64,000 nucleotides of DNA from CAYOZN01 sp964408455 (GCA_964408455.1 CAYOZN010000030.1:3542-67541); one strand, 5' to 3'. Positions 1 to 8,913 are shown, numbered from the stretch's first letter. Program-made: numbers and translations. Notes: a model not told the origin generated them from the letters alone.

Positions 1-1
1 T

Positions 2-100
2 CCGTTCGAGAAAATCGATGCGCGCACGATTCACTTTGAAGTGACCGTGCCGCCAAACGGTGACAAGACAGTGACATATACAGCGCGGTATCAGTGGTGA
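2..100 (+). CDS. C-terminal end of a DUF4139-like protein (partial)
   Basis: Only the last 32 codons are in the window. They read through to TGA at 98-100. The translation contains FEVTVPPNGDKTVTYTARYQW, a beta-strand pattern ending in an aromatic residue that resembles the C-terminus of DUF4139 domain proteins, which are secreted beta-rich proteins of unknown function. The family call rests on this short tail alone. The gene starts outside the window and is convergent with the next gene. Confidence 0.5.
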   Translation, partial: PFEKIDARTIHFEVTVPPNGDKTVTYTARYQW

Positions 101-120
101 GGCGTTGAGATTTACATCGC

Positions 121-528
121 TCACGTGTGCAGCGCCGTTCCGCACTCCGGGCAGATGCCGCTCACGTTGCCCTGAAGATCGTAGCCGCACTGCCGGCAGT
201 GCCCTCGCGCTGGGACGCCGCCGGAGCGGCCATACTCGATCCCGATCAGCACGCTGGTGATGAACAGCAGCAGCCCCAGCGGCAGTATCGCCAGCGCGAT
301 GCCGTCGTAACGCCGACCGTGCGCGACCAGCACGTACACCATCGGGCCGATCCACACCGCCAGCAGCACCGCCAGCCAGCCCATCATGCGGACGTACGAA
401 GACCGCTCCCGCTGCGTGAACATTCGCCCGCCCCGCCACAGGCCCACGCCATAGCCGGCGGTCGGAGCCAGCAGCGTCCCGACGGCGAGCACGGGAACGA
501 AGAAGAAAATTATCGCCTGGATGGCCAT
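121..528 (-). CDS. Membrane protein with C-terminal zinc ribbon
   Basis: A 135-residue protein with three hydrophobic segments, at about residues 3-27, 49-69 and 76-97. They are followed by a cytoplasmic-looking tail carrying CRQCGYDLQGNVSGICPECG. The two CxxC pairs form a treble-clef or rubredoxin-like zinc ribbon. This CGYDL...CPECG tail on a small membrane protein is very common in Planctomycetota, especially Phycisphaerae, but has no assigned function. No partner gene is evident. Membrane topology and zinc binding are inferred from sequence. Confidence 0.75.
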   Translation of the reverse strand: MAIQAIIFFFVPVLAVGTLLAPTAGYGVGLWRGGRMFTQRERSSYVRMMGWLAVLLAVWIGPMVYVLVAHGRRYDGIALAILPLGLLLFITSVLIGIEYGRSGGVPARGHCRQCGYDLQGNVSGICPECGTALHT

Positions 529-844
529 GTGCCCTGAACCCAGCCGCCCCGAACGGTTAATCGTAACTTTGCCGCTTGACGAAAGTTACACGGGATACTC
601 AACTGCCTCGTCAACGCAACGGATTCACTCGCTTGTCCCGTCTTCCGCCGCCGCCCCAAACCGCATGCAAGGCCAGCGCAATCGAAAAACATGATACATC
701 TGAGGTATTCTAACGCGCAGACTGTCCCGGCGGCGCTGCGGATGGGGAGTAGAGCACCTCTGCCGCAATTCATTGAAAACCATGTCCGGCAAGCCACGCG
801 ATGGCCGGGGCAATCGCGTGTGCCGGTACCACTGGAGGAGAGCC

Positions 845-1573
845 ATGCAGCCCAGCCATACCATGCGACCCTTTGCCGCCTTTCTCGGCTTCGTCCTGAT
901 TCCGGCGGCGATCGTCTCCGCAGGCATCCATACCTGGCGCGTCACCGAAATTTTCAGCAACGCCGACGGCACGATCCAGTTCATCGAGTTGACCGAGTGC
1001 TGCGGCGGAGCGGGCGAGCTGGGCGTGAATGGCGGCACCATCATCAGCAACGCACACTCGTTCGACATGATCGGTCTGGGCGTCGCCGGTCCCACCAGCA
1101 ACAAGAGCGTCCTGATCGCGTCGCAAGGTTTTGCAGACCTGTGCGGCGCGCCTACCCCCAATTACATCATTCCCAACGGCATGATGCCGCAGTTCTTTTC
1201 GCTGACCGCCGACAACGTCCGCTTTGAAGTCTACGGCAACATTCAGTTCACCGCCGGTCAGTTGCCGCTGGATGGCATCAACTCCCTGCATCGTGCCGTC
1301 TCTGGCCCCGCGCCTAACAACCCCTTCGTCGCGCCCAACTCGCCGCGAAACTACGCCGGCGTCGTCGGCGCCATCGATTTGTCCAACCCCTGCCCCACCA
1401 CCGCCGGCGACATCGACGGCAGCGGCGCAGTCGACGGCAACGACATCGCCGGCTTTACGCGCATTCTGCTCGACACCCCTGACGCTGGCGACAGCCAGGC
1501 CTGCTTCGACGCCTACTGCGATCCGACGCCCGAGGGCAAGATTTCCGCATTTGTGGACGATCTGATCGGCTGA
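845..1573 (+). CDS. Secreted protein with dockerin-type calcium loop
   Basis: A 242-residue exported protein. The ATG at 845 follows a GGAGGAG ribosome-binding site at about 834-840, so the upstream in-frame ATG at 773 is unlikely. Residues 1-26 look like a signal peptide ending near VSAG. The body has no family I recognise and contains a paired Cys motif, ECCGG. Near residue 185, GDIDGSGAVDGNDIAGF is a dockerin-type EF-hand calcium loop, as often found near the C-terminus of planctomycete surface proteins. There is no PEP-CTERM tail. Role unknown; probably extracellular. Confidence 0.7.
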   Translation: MQPSHTMRPFAAFLGFVLIPAAIVSAGIHTWRVTEIFSNADGTIQFIELTECCGGAGELGVNGGTIISNAHSFDMIGLGVAGPTSNKSVLIASQGFADLCGAPTPNYIIPNGMMPQFFSLTADNVRFEVYGNIQFTAGQLPLDGINSLHRAVSGPAPNNPFVAPNSPRNYAGVVGAIDLSNPCPTTAGDIDGSGAVDGNDIAGFTRILLDTPDAGDSQACFDAYCDPTPEGKISAFVDDLIG

Positions 1574-1656
1574 CCGGCAGGTCTGCTGCAATTTGCGATT
1601 TCGCCTCAATCTCAATCGCAGTTCAAGCGGCGCGGCCCGCCGTATGAACCGACGAC

Positions 1657-2457
1657 ATGCATGAAACGACCTATAGCCCGCGCAAACAATTGAGGAGCAA
1701 AAGCCGGGGGCGCAAGACGCCGGTGCCAACAAGCGTGGCACCGGCGTCCCTCTCCGTGGCCAGCACCGAAGGCCACCGGGCGCGCGCAATTCTACGCCAG
1801 GCACGCCGCTGTCTGTCGAAGCGTTCTCCCGCGTTGCTCGTGGCAGCATTGACATCGGTCGTGTTCGCCTTTTCGTGCGATTCCGAGCCGCCACCAAAAG
1901 GCGCTTCCATTGCCTGCCGCACATGCGCGGCGGCCCGTCTCATGAACGACTGGTGCCAGCGCTGTGACGTTGGGTACATGGCCGGCGTGGCAATCAAATC
2001 CCGCAAGCTCTTCGAAGCCCTGGACCCACACGGTCACGAGATCCCCCTCGAACTGCTCAAGTGCGAAAAATGCCGCGCCGCCATCAAAACCGATGACTAT
2101 TGCGAAGACTGCCGCATCGGATGGGTCGAAGAAATCGCCCACATGTCGCGCATCAGCTACTACGTCGCCCGCGGCGAGCCGCGCGACCTGCGCGGCATTC
2201 ACTGCGCGACGTGCCTGAAAAACGCCGACGAGCACGGCTGGTGCGATGCCTGCGATCGCGGAATGGTCGGCAACGTGGCGATCAATATAAGAAGCGACTA
2301 CCCGGCCGCCTGCCGCGCCTATGACCTGATGATGGCCGCCATCAACGAACTGCCGCGATGCGAACGCTGCGCCCTTTGCATCCTGACGGACTTTGAATGC
2401 CACATCTGTAAAATCACGTGGAAAGATGGCAAACCCGCCGCCGGCGTCAATCGCTGA
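1657..2457 (+). CDS. Protein with repeated CxxC pairs, possible lipoprotein
   Basis: Up to 266 residues. The distinctive part is a ladder of about four modules, each with two CxxC pairs (CRTC...CQRC, CEKC...CEDC, CATC...CDAC, CERC...CHIC) separated by 20-30 residues and linked by similar VGYMAGVAIK/VGNVAIN stretches. This suggests tandem zinc ribbons, or redox or metal sites. Residues about 54-75 form a hydrophobic segment ending FAFSC, which could be a lipobox. If so, the true start is downstream of 1657, for example GTG at 1756. No Shine-Dalgarno sequence supports 1657. The 3' end overlaps selA by 11 bases, convergently. Function unknown. Confidence 0.6.
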   Translation: MHETTYSPRKQLRSKSRGRKTPVPTSVAPASLSVASTEGHRARAILRQARRCLSKRSPALLVAALTSVVFAFSCDSEPPPKGASIACRTCAAARLMNDWCQRCDVGYMAGVAIKSRKLFEALDPHGHEIPLELLKCEKCRAAIKTDDYCEDCRIGWVEEIAHMSRISYYVARGEPRDLRGIHCATCLKNADEHGWCDACDRGMVGNVAINIRSDYPAACRAYDLMMAAINELPRCERCALCILTDFECHICKITWKDGKPAAGVNR

Positions 2458-3853
2458 CGGCCGGCCGTGCGTACGCCAGCGTGCGAACGCATTCCACCAG
2501 CAATTCGAGTTCCGTCTCGCAGACGGCCCGCATGTCGAACACCACCGCCCCATCCGCAATGCGCGCCAGCACTGCCGGCACGCCCATTCGCAGCCGCCGA
2601 GCCGCGTCGTCCACGCTGATGCCCGCAGGCCGCCAGCACACCACCCACGTCGGCAGCGGCCACGCAGGCAGCGAGCCCCCGCCGGCGAAACTCTCGTCAG
2701 ACCGTGCCTCAAACGTGTCACCCGGCCGCGCCGCCGAGAGCAGCGCCAGCAGCCGTTCCGCCCGTTCGCGCAGGGCGTCCACCGGCTCGTGCAGCGCCGC
2801 CAGCAGCGGTATCTCACGCTGCGCCGCCGCCGGATCCTGATACAGCTCCAGCACCGCCTCCAGCGCGGCGATCGTCAGCTTATCGATGCGTAGTGCCCGC
2901 GCCATGGCATCCTTCCGCAATCCCTCGATGATCTCGCGCCGGCCGAGCAGGATGCCCGCCTGCGGTCCGCCCAGCAGTTTGTCCCCGCTGAAGCTGACCA
3001 CGTCGGCGCCGTTGCGAAGCGACGCCGTGACCGTCGGCTCGTTCGCCGACTGCCACAGCGCATCCTCCAGCAGGGCCCCGCTGCCCAGATCGTCGAACAT
3101 CGGCAGGCCCCGCGCATGCGCCAACGCCACCAACTCGGCGGCGCTCGGGCTCTGCGAAAAACCGACGACGCGGTAGTTGCTGGTGTGAACGTGCATGATC
3201 AGTCCCGTCTTCTCGCCGATGGCCTGCTCGTAATCGCGCAGGTGCGTCTTGTTCGTCGTGCCGACTTCGCGCAGGATCGCCCCACCGCCCGCCATCACCT
3301 CGGGCAGCCGATACGAGCCGCCGATCTCGATGAGCTGCCCGCGTGAGACGATCACCTCTCGGCCCGCCGCCAGCCCATGCAGCACCAGCATCGTCGCCGC
3401 CGCGTTATTGTTGACCACCAGCGCCGCCTCGGCCCGCGTCAGATCGCGAAGAAGCTGCTCGACGTAATCCCCCCGCCTCCCCCGCTCGCCGGTGTCCAGA
3501 TCGATCTCCAGGCTGCAATAGCCCGCCGCGACGTTCGCCAGCCGCTCGACGGCCGCTGCCGGCAGCACGCTTCGCCCCAGGCCGGTGTGCAGCACGACGC
3601 CGGTCGCATTAATCACGCGTGCCAGCCGACGGGCACGGCGCGCCCGGATGATTTCCAGTGCCGCCGACAAGATTGCCGGCTCGCTGACCTCGTCCGCGGC
3701 TGCCGATCCGCTTCGGACGCGCTCGCGCAGGGCAGACACTGCGTCGCGCAGCGCCGCCGACACCACCGCCCGCGGCCGCCGCGAGAGATCGTCGTCCCGC
3801 TCGGCCGCCCTGAGCAGCGCCGTCATGGACGGAATGGAAGCCAGCTCACCCAT
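2447..3853 (-). CDS. selA: L-seryl-tRNA(Sec) selenium transferase
   Basis: SelA is a cytoplasmic PLP enzyme that converts seryl-tRNA(Sec) to selenocysteinyl-tRNA(Sec) using selenophosphate. The 468 residues match the usual family length of about 460. Visible family features are INATGVVLHTGLGRS near residue 80, the NNNAAA segment, EVGTTNKTHLRDY, and SFSGDKLLGGPQAG with the PLP-binding lysine near residue 291. It lies 102 bases downstream of selB on the same strand, so the two probably form one operon in the order selB-selA. Identification is secure. Confidence 0.97.
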   Translation of the reverse strand: MGELASIPSMTALLRAAERDDDLSRRPRAVVSAALRDAVSALRERVRSGSAAADEVSEPAILSAALEIIRARRARRLARVINATGVVLHTGLGRSVLPAAAVERLANVAAGYCSLEIDLDTGERGRRGDYVEQLLRDLTRAEAALVVNNNAAATMLVLHGLAAGREVIVSRGQLIEIGGSYRLPEVMAGGGAILREVGTTNKTHLRDYEQAIGEKTGLIMHVHTSNYRVVGFSQSPSAAELVALAHARGLPMFDDLGSGALLEDALWQSANEPTVTASLRNGADVVSFSGDKLLGGPQAGILLGRREIIEGLRKDAMARALRIDKLTIAALEAVLELYQDPAAAQREIPLLAALHEPVDALRERAERLLALLSAARPGDTFEARSDESFAGGGSLPAWPLPTWVVCWRPAGISVDDAARRLRMGVPAVLARIADGAVVFDMRAVCETELELLVECVRTLAYARPAVSD

Positions 3854-3955
3854 TGCGCATCCTCAATTCACGGAATTCATTGCACACTAACCCGAAGCGC
3901 CAGCGAGGATGACACCGCAGCACGTCGCGCAGCCGCGCTTCGCCCCCAGCACCGC

Positions 3956-5932
3956 TCACTCCTTCAGCACGCGCTCATCCCCAACTCGCCGCGTGAATCC
4001 CACCCGGTCCAGGTGCTCCAGCAGCGGCTGCACCACCCGTCGAGTGAGCGACAGCGCGTCGCGCACATCCGCCAGCTTGAACTTTCGCCCGCCGGCGCCC
4101 AACTCGCGCACCTTGCCAGAAAACGTCTCCATCGCCTCCGCCGAAATAAACAGCTCGGCGCTCACCGATACCAGCCGCGGATCGGTCCGCGCTACATCGA
4201 ACATCGCCTTCGCGCGCTGCCTCGTCAGCGGTGCAATCGACTTCAGCTTGCCCCACTCAGGTGGATCAAACCCGGCCGCGGCGATTTCTTTCAGCACCTG
4301 CTCCAGTAACGCCGCATCCTCCGGCGCCATCGCCGGCAGAAAGTCCGCACTCGCCACAAACGGCCCGCGCACCACGATCTTGCGCGACGCTTCCAGCCGT
4401 TCGAACAGCGCCCGGCCCAGCCTCTGCGCGCTTTTTGCGCCCAGCCAGCCAGCGAACTTGTCCTTGGCGATGCCCGGTTCGCCGGGCTTCATCGCGTGGT
4501 GCCTTTTCAGATACGCCGCCGCCCGGGCCTCGACGGCCGCCAGCGTCTCTCGATGGACCTCCTGCCCGCCAATCTTCACCAGCACTCCATCGCCGCGCAG
4601 GCGATCCAGCAGTCCGTCCACCGCCTCCGGTTCGACGCCGGTCTCGCAGGCAAGCCGATGCCGCCCCATCGCGCCAAACCCGGCGCGCCGGATGGCTTCG
4701 CTCATGCGCTCCATCGCGTCGTCCGATGCCGCCGCCTCTACTTCGTGCCGCGATTGTGGCAGCATCGGCCGCACCCGCGGCGCCACGGGACGGATGACCA
4801 CGCCGCCGCCGATCGTCGCGTGCGAATTCTCCGAGCGCAGGATGAACCGCTGCCCGAACGCCGCCACCACCGGTCGCGCGAAGCGGAGTTGAACCAGTGA
4901 CTCGCCGCCCGGCTCAATCTCCTTCGATCCGATGACCACCAGCGTCGCCATCGCCTCCGTCGTTGCCATGGAAACCCGTACGCCGCTGTGCGACTCTGCC
5001 GGCGAATCCCGACGTGCCAGTATGCGAACCCGGGCGTCGACATATCGTGTCGGCGTCAGATAGCCCGGCGTCGCCAGCTCCATTCCCGCCTCGATTGATT
5101 CCTTCCCCACGCCGGTCAGGTTGAGCGCCGCCCGCTGTCCGCGCACCACGCCTGCCACGGTCGAGCCGTGCGACTGTACCTCGCGCACCCGGCACTGCGC
5201 ACCGGGAGGCTGAAGATCGAGTTCCATTTCCGCGCCGGCCCGCCCCGACAGCACCGAACCCGTGACGACGGTGCCGCGGCCGTGGATCGTGAACACGCGA
5301 TCAATCGCAAGGCGGAACACCGAGCGATCGGCCATCCGCGGCAGGTCCTGGGCAATTCGCCGGACCGTCGATCGAATCTCGTCGAGCCCGTCTCCCGTCT
5401 TTGCCGAGACCGCGAGAATGGGCCAGCCGCGCAGGCCCGTCGTCGCAAGAAGTTCGCCCACCTGCGCTTTCACTTCTTCGATGCGTTCAGGTGGTGCCAC
5501 ATCAATCTTGCTGATCACCGCCAGGCCGGTGTGAACGCCCAGGAGATCCAGAATCTCCACGTGCTCCAGCGTCTGCGGCATGACGCCGTCGTCCGCCGCC
5601 ACCACCAGCATGCCGATGTCGATGCCCGTGGCCCCCGCCACCATCGCCCGAATGAAACGCTCGTGACCGGGCACATCGACGACGCCGACGTCGATGTCTT
5701 CTCCCCCCGCCGCCGGTGCCGGCAGCGGCAGATGGGCGAAGCCGAGCACGATGGTCATGCCCCGCCGCTTTTCCTCTTCGAGCCGATCGGGATCCACGCC
5801 CGTCAGGGCCTTGACCAGGGAAGACTTGCCGTGGTCGATGTGACCGGCGGTGCCCAGGATGAAGTGCCGCCGGGCCGCCTGATCGCTTGCTTCCTGCTGG
5901 ACCTTGACCGCCATGCCCTCATCGTAGCCCAT
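3956..5932 (-). CDS. selB: Selenocysteine-specific elongation factor SelB
   Basis: SelB is a GTPase that delivers Sec-tRNA to UGA codons marked by a SECIS hairpin. The protein has 658 residues from this start; a second ATG 18 bases inside (5914) is equally possible. The N-terminus carries G1 GHIDHGKSS, switch II DVPGHERF and a SKID base-recognition motif, the usual variant of NKxD. EF-Tu-like beta-barrels follow, then a long C-terminal part consistent with the SECIS-binding winged helices. It is the first gene of the selB-selA unit. No selC tRNA or selD is visible in the window. Confidence 0.96.
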   Translation of the reverse strand: MGYDEGMAVKVQQEASDQAARRHFILGTAGHIDHGKSSLVKALTGVDPDRLEEEKRRGMTIVLGFAHLPLPAPAAGGEDIDVGVVDVPGHERFIRAMVAGATGIDIGMLVVAADDGVMPQTLEHVEILDLLGVHTGLAVISKIDVAPPERIEEVKAQVGELLATTGLRGWPILAVSAKTGDGLDEIRSTVRRIAQDLPRMADRSVFRLAIDRVFTIHGRGTVVTGSVLSGRAGAEMELDLQPPGAQCRVREVQSHGSTVAGVVRGQRAALNLTGVGKESIEAGMELATPGYLTPTRYVDARVRILARRDSPAESHSGVRVSMATTEAMATLVVIGSKEIEPGGESLVQLRFARPVVAAFGQRFILRSENSHATIGGGVVIRPVAPRVRPMLPQSRHEVEAAASDDAMERMSEAIRRAGFGAMGRHRLACETGVEPEAVDGLLDRLRGDGVLVKIGGQEVHRETLAAVEARAAAYLKRHHAMKPGEPGIAKDKFAGWLGAKSAQRLGRALFERLEASRKIVVRGPFVASADFLPAMAPEDAALLEQVLKEIAAAGFDPPEWGKLKSIAPLTRQRAKAMFDVARTDPRLVSVSAELFISAEAMETFSGKVRELGAGGRKFKLADVRDALSLTRRVVQPLLEHLDRVGFTRRVGDERVLKE

Positions 5933-6092
5933 CGACCGACCCGCCGACAGCCGATGCGCTCAGCGTCGTGCGGCCATCACGCCGCCTTGGACCGTGCCGG
6001 CGCGCCGTCCCGACATTATCATCTATACGTGGACTGGACGTACGCCGCAGACCCGCAAAGGGCCAAGGCGTGCGTCGGTCGGGAAGAAGGTC

Positions 6093-6148
6093 GCAAAGAG
6101 CAGCGCGGCGAAATTCTCTTTCGCCCGATCATGCTCTTTGCACTTTTT
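6093..6148 (+). terminator. Terminator-like hairpin without an upstream gene
   Basis: GCAAAGAGCA (6093-6102) pairs perfectly with TGCTCTTTGC (6132-6141). Inside the loop, GGCGAAA (6107-6113) pairs with TTTCGCC (6119-6125). A T-rich tract ACTTTTTT follows. This is a textbook intrinsic terminator reading rightwards, yet the nearest upstream gene (selB) reads the other way. Confidence 0.7.
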
Positions 6149-6217
6149 TGCGCCTAGTTTTACTCGTCGTTTTTGCTGCCGCCAAGGCTGCCGGCACGTT
6201 GTGACGACAGATATTGG

Positions 6218-6246
6218 TTGACAATCGCCGGGCATCAACCCACGAT
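6218..6246 (+). promoter_or_regulatory. Sigma-70-type promoter candidate for TPR gene
   Basis: TTGACA at 6218-6223 is a perfect -35 box. With a 17-base spacer it precedes CACGAT at 6241-6246, which matches only 3 of 6 positions of a -10 box. It lies 12 bases before the chosen ATG at 6259, so the 5' leader would be very short or absent. Confidence 0.4.
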
Positions 6247-6258
6247 AGGCTGGCAAGG

Positions 6259-7419
6259 ATGCGAAGGTTCCTTCCCAGCACCATCATCTTTCTCGCCGTC
6301 GTCGGCGTCATGTGGCTTTATGTCACGCATTCGACGCCGACGGATTTCGCCAGCCAGTCTCCCTTCGACGCCCTGAACGATCCGGAGTTCGCCGCCCTCG
6401 TCGAGCGCGAGGGCCGCGCCCGTGACATCGTCGCCGGTCTGAAGCCGGGGGCGGAGACTGCCAGTGCATTGTCGCCGGCGACGCCTTCGGAGAAGCATGG
6501 GCCCGATACACGCCGCGGCGGCACGCTGGTGTCGGCGATCGGCGGCCGGCTGGACGGCCTTATCGCGTGGGGCGCGCAGTCGCTGAACGAGCTGGACGAT
6601 GCCGCCGCTGCAACCCGCAGCAACCTGCTCCGCTCGCCGTCCGGCAGGGTGTGGACGGCCTGGGCCGCCTATTCTTCTGGGAAGTTCGAGGCGGCGCTTG
6701 CGATCTTTAATGAAGTGCTCAGCCGCCGGCCGGATCATCCGGCCGCCCTCGCCGGCCGCGCCGAGTCGCTGGTGGCGCTGGGGCGGCATTCCGAAGCCGC
6801 CGCCGATTGCGAGAAGCTGGTCAAGTGCCGCCCGGGAGACACTCACGCACTGTACAACCTCGGCGTGACGCTGGTGCGGCTGGGAGAAGCCGGAAGGGCC
6901 GGCGATATGTTTCGCGCCGTGCTTCGATTCGATCCGAAGCACGCCCGCGCGGCCTTCAACCTGGCCACGCTGGCCCAGCGGGACGGCCGTCTGTCCGAGG
7001 CCCGCACCTGGTGGCATCGCTACACCGAGCTCCGGCCCGACGAGGCCACGGGCTGGTTCAACCTGGGCGTCGTGCACCTGGATTTTGAGGACGCGGCAGA
7101 GGCCATCCGCTGCTTTTCCTACGTCGTCATCATCGATCCCGGCCATCCGGACGGCTATTCCAACCTGGCGCAGGCCTATCGCGCCGCGGGTGACGTCGAT
7201 GCGGCACTGTCCGCCCTTCTGCTCGCCGCGGAGCTGTCGCCATGCGACGCCGCCATCATGCAGCCGCTGATGGAGCTGCACCTGGCGGCCGCAGCGCACC
7301 GACCCATGGAGCGCAAGCGGCACCTGGCGGCGGCCTCGCTCCTGCGCGACCAACTGGAGATGGAGAGCGCCGCCCCACCCGCGCCGGTGTCACTGTCGCG
7401 GCACGACACGGAGCCTTGA
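6259..7419 (+). CDS. Membrane-anchored TPR protein
   Basis: A 386-residue protein. The start at 6259 is chosen over the upstream ATG at 6214 because it places the positively charged MRRF directly before a hydrophobic segment (about residues 5-22), giving a signal anchor. From about residue 145 to 350 there are tandem 34-residue tetratricopeptide units, such as AALAIFNEVLSRRPDHPAAL, HALYNLGVTLVRLGEAGRA and GWFNLGVVHLDFEDAAEAI. TPRs act as protein-protein scaffolds. No enzymatic domain is visible, and the partner is unknown. Confidence 0.8.
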   Translation: MRRFLPSTIIFLAVVGVMWLYVTHSTPTDFASQSPFDALNDPEFAALVEREGRARDIVAGLKPGAETASALSPATPSEKHGPDTRRGGTLVSAIGGRLDGLIAWGAQSLNELDDAAAATRSNLLRSPSGRVWTAWAAYSSGKFEAALAIFNEVLSRRPDHPAALAGRAESLVALGRHSEAAADCEKLVKCRPGDTHALYNLGVTLVRLGEAGRAGDMFRAVLRFDPKHARAAFNLATLAQRDGRLSEARTWWHRYTELRPDEATGWFNLGVVHLDFEDAAEAIRCFSYVVIIDPGHPDGYSNLAQAYRAAGDVDAALSALLLAAELSPCDAAIMQPLMELHLAAAAHRPMERKRHLAAASLLRDQLEMESAAPPAPVSLSRHDTEP

Positions 7420-7422
7420 CGA

Positions 7423-8913
7423 TCATTCGGTTTCTCCGCCGGGCGCGGCGCGTTTCAACCTCAGATCGCATCGGCATCGCAGCACGCCGTCTTCGCCGCG
7501 ATCCAGCTTTGCCACGACAAATCCGATGCCTTCGAGTTCTTCGCGGGCGTCGTCGCTCATCCGGGAATCGCCTTCGAACATCAGTTCGGTCTCCAATTTC
7601 TCAAATCCGCCGGCCTCAACCGCATAGTGCACGTGGGCCGGCGGGCCGCTGCCGGGATATTGCCCCGGCTTGATGGTGCGATATTCGTAGCGGCCCTCGG
7701 CGTCGGTCCGAAGATAGACGAACAGACGCGGGTTCAGAGAGTCGCCCATGTCGGCGACGTTCCCGCCCGTTGAGGAATACGAACCGCTGTTGCCGGTGTG
7801 AAAGGCATAGATGAGCGCGCCGGCGACGGGCTGATCGTCGGCATCGCGGACGACGCCGCTGACGTGCAGCGGTTCGCCCGGCTCGTCCGGCGTCACCATT
7901 GTGGCACTGGAGCGGTCGGCGTATCTGCGGATCAGCCCCCGGAATCGCGGATCTTCGTGAAAGGCCAGCCAGCCGGCGTCGTGCAGCACATCGGCCGCGT
8001 TCATCTTCCGGGCGGCGAGGCGCGTCTCCAGTTGGACCATCAGGTCGTCGGCCAGCGAGCGGGTCTTTTTCAGACCGCGTTCGGCGACCTGTTGCAGGGC
8101 GCCGCGCGGCACCTCCGGAAGCCAGGCATACTCCATGTATCGTGCCGTGTTGCGGGCCACGTCGGCGCCAATGAGGCGGCTGACCACCAGCAGTGCCCCA
8201 TCGATGCCGGCCGAGACGCCGGCCGTGGTGATGATGTCGCCATTATCGACGATGCGCCGGCCGGCATGCACGCGTGTCTTCGGCGCGGCGCTTCGCAGGC
8301 CGTCGACCGCGCCGTACCACGTCGTCGCCTCAAGGCCGTCCAGCAGGCCGCATTCTGCCAGGGCAAAGGCACCGGTGCAGACCGACATGGTCACGTCCGT
8401 GTTGTTTGCGGTCGTCCGGATCCACTCCAGCGCCTTCTTGTCGGACAGCAATCGGTTGGTGCCGCCGCCGGGCACGACCAGCACGTCCGGCCGCGGGCAA
8501 TCGTCGATGGTGTGATTGGGTTGAAGTGTCACGAAGCCCTGGCTGGTGACCTGACCCTTTGAGGGCGACACGAGATAAACCTGAAAGGCCGGGGCATCAA
8601 ACGCGCGGGCCGCCGCGAAGACCTCGGCCGGACCGGCGAAGTCGAGCAGCTCAACACCATCCCACACGAGGATCGCCACTTTCCGAACCGGGCCCTGCGG
8701 CACCAGCCGCATGCCGCACACGGGACAGCGGCCGGGCCCCTCAAACGTGAGATGATGACAATCTGCCCCGCACGGCGGGCACACGTACCTGTCGCCAACC
8801 TGTTCCTTCTTCACTGGCGGCGAAGCGGGCGACTCCTCTGCGACAGCCCAAGTCGACGAGGCGACAAACAACAGTGCGGCGAACGCGCGGCAGGCTGGCG
8901 GGAGGCAGCGCAT
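7423..8913 (-). CDS. Secreted heavy-metal-ribbon + DJ-1/PfpI + intradiol-dioxygenase-like fusion
   Basis: 496 residues from ATG 8913, which starts a signal peptide (about 1-26) and follows a purine-rich stretch. Residues 43-72 read YVCPPCGADC...GPGRCPVCGMRLVP, like the heavy-metal-binding ribbon found on P-type ATPases and CusB proteins. Residues about 77-250 form a DJ-1/PfpI (class I amidotransferase-like) domain with WDGVELLDFAGPAEVF and the nucleophile-elbow Cys179 in SVCTGAF. A linker follows. The C-terminal ~120 residues look like an intradiol ring-cleavage dioxygenase fold: GVVRDADDQPVAGALI, then a GQYP...PAHVHY motif. Its Tyr near 417 and His near 425 and 427 match the ferric-iron ligands. 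Substrate unknown; periplasmic or extracytoplasmic by the signal peptide. Confidence 0.8.
   Translation of the reverse strand: MRCLPPACRAFAALLFVASSTWAVAEESPASPPVKKEQVGDRYVCPPCGADCHHLTFEGPGRCPVCGMRLVPQGPVRKVAILVWDGVELLDFAGPAEVFAAARAFDAPAFQVYLVSPSKGQVTSQGFVTLQPNHTIDDCPRPDVLVVPGGGTNRLLSDKKALEWIRTTANNTDVTMSVCTGAFALAECGLLDGLEATTWYGAVDGLRSAAPKTRVHAGRRIVDNGDIITTAGVSAGIDGALLVVSRLIGADVARNTARYMEYAWLPEVPRGALQQVAERGLKKTRSLADDLMVQLETRLAARKMNAADVLHDAGWLAFHEDPRFRGLIRRYADRSSATMVTPDEPGEPLHVSGVVRDADDQPVAGALIYAFHTGNSGSYSSTGGNVADMGDSLNPRLFVYLRTDAEGRYEYRTIKPGQYPGSGPPAHVHYAVEAGGFEKLETELMFEGDSRMSDDAREELEGIGFVVAKLDRGEDGVLRCRCDLRLKRAAPGGETE

Larger units (their letters stand above)
5933..6258. other. Divergent intergenic region, selB / TPR gene
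   Basis: 326 bases between two divergent genes. It holds a strong plus-strand terminator-like hairpin at 6093-6148 with no plus-strand gene in front of it, and a TTGACA promoter candidate for the TPR gene. On the minus strand, GATAAT near 6013-6018 is a possible -10 for selB without a clear -35. No tRNA-like TpsiC sequence (selC) was found. Confidence 0.5.

Noticed and set aside
6000..6060. selC-like tRNA next to selB
   Set aside because: No TpsiC-type GTTCGA/TTCAAATC sequence or acceptor-stem pairing was found on either strand.
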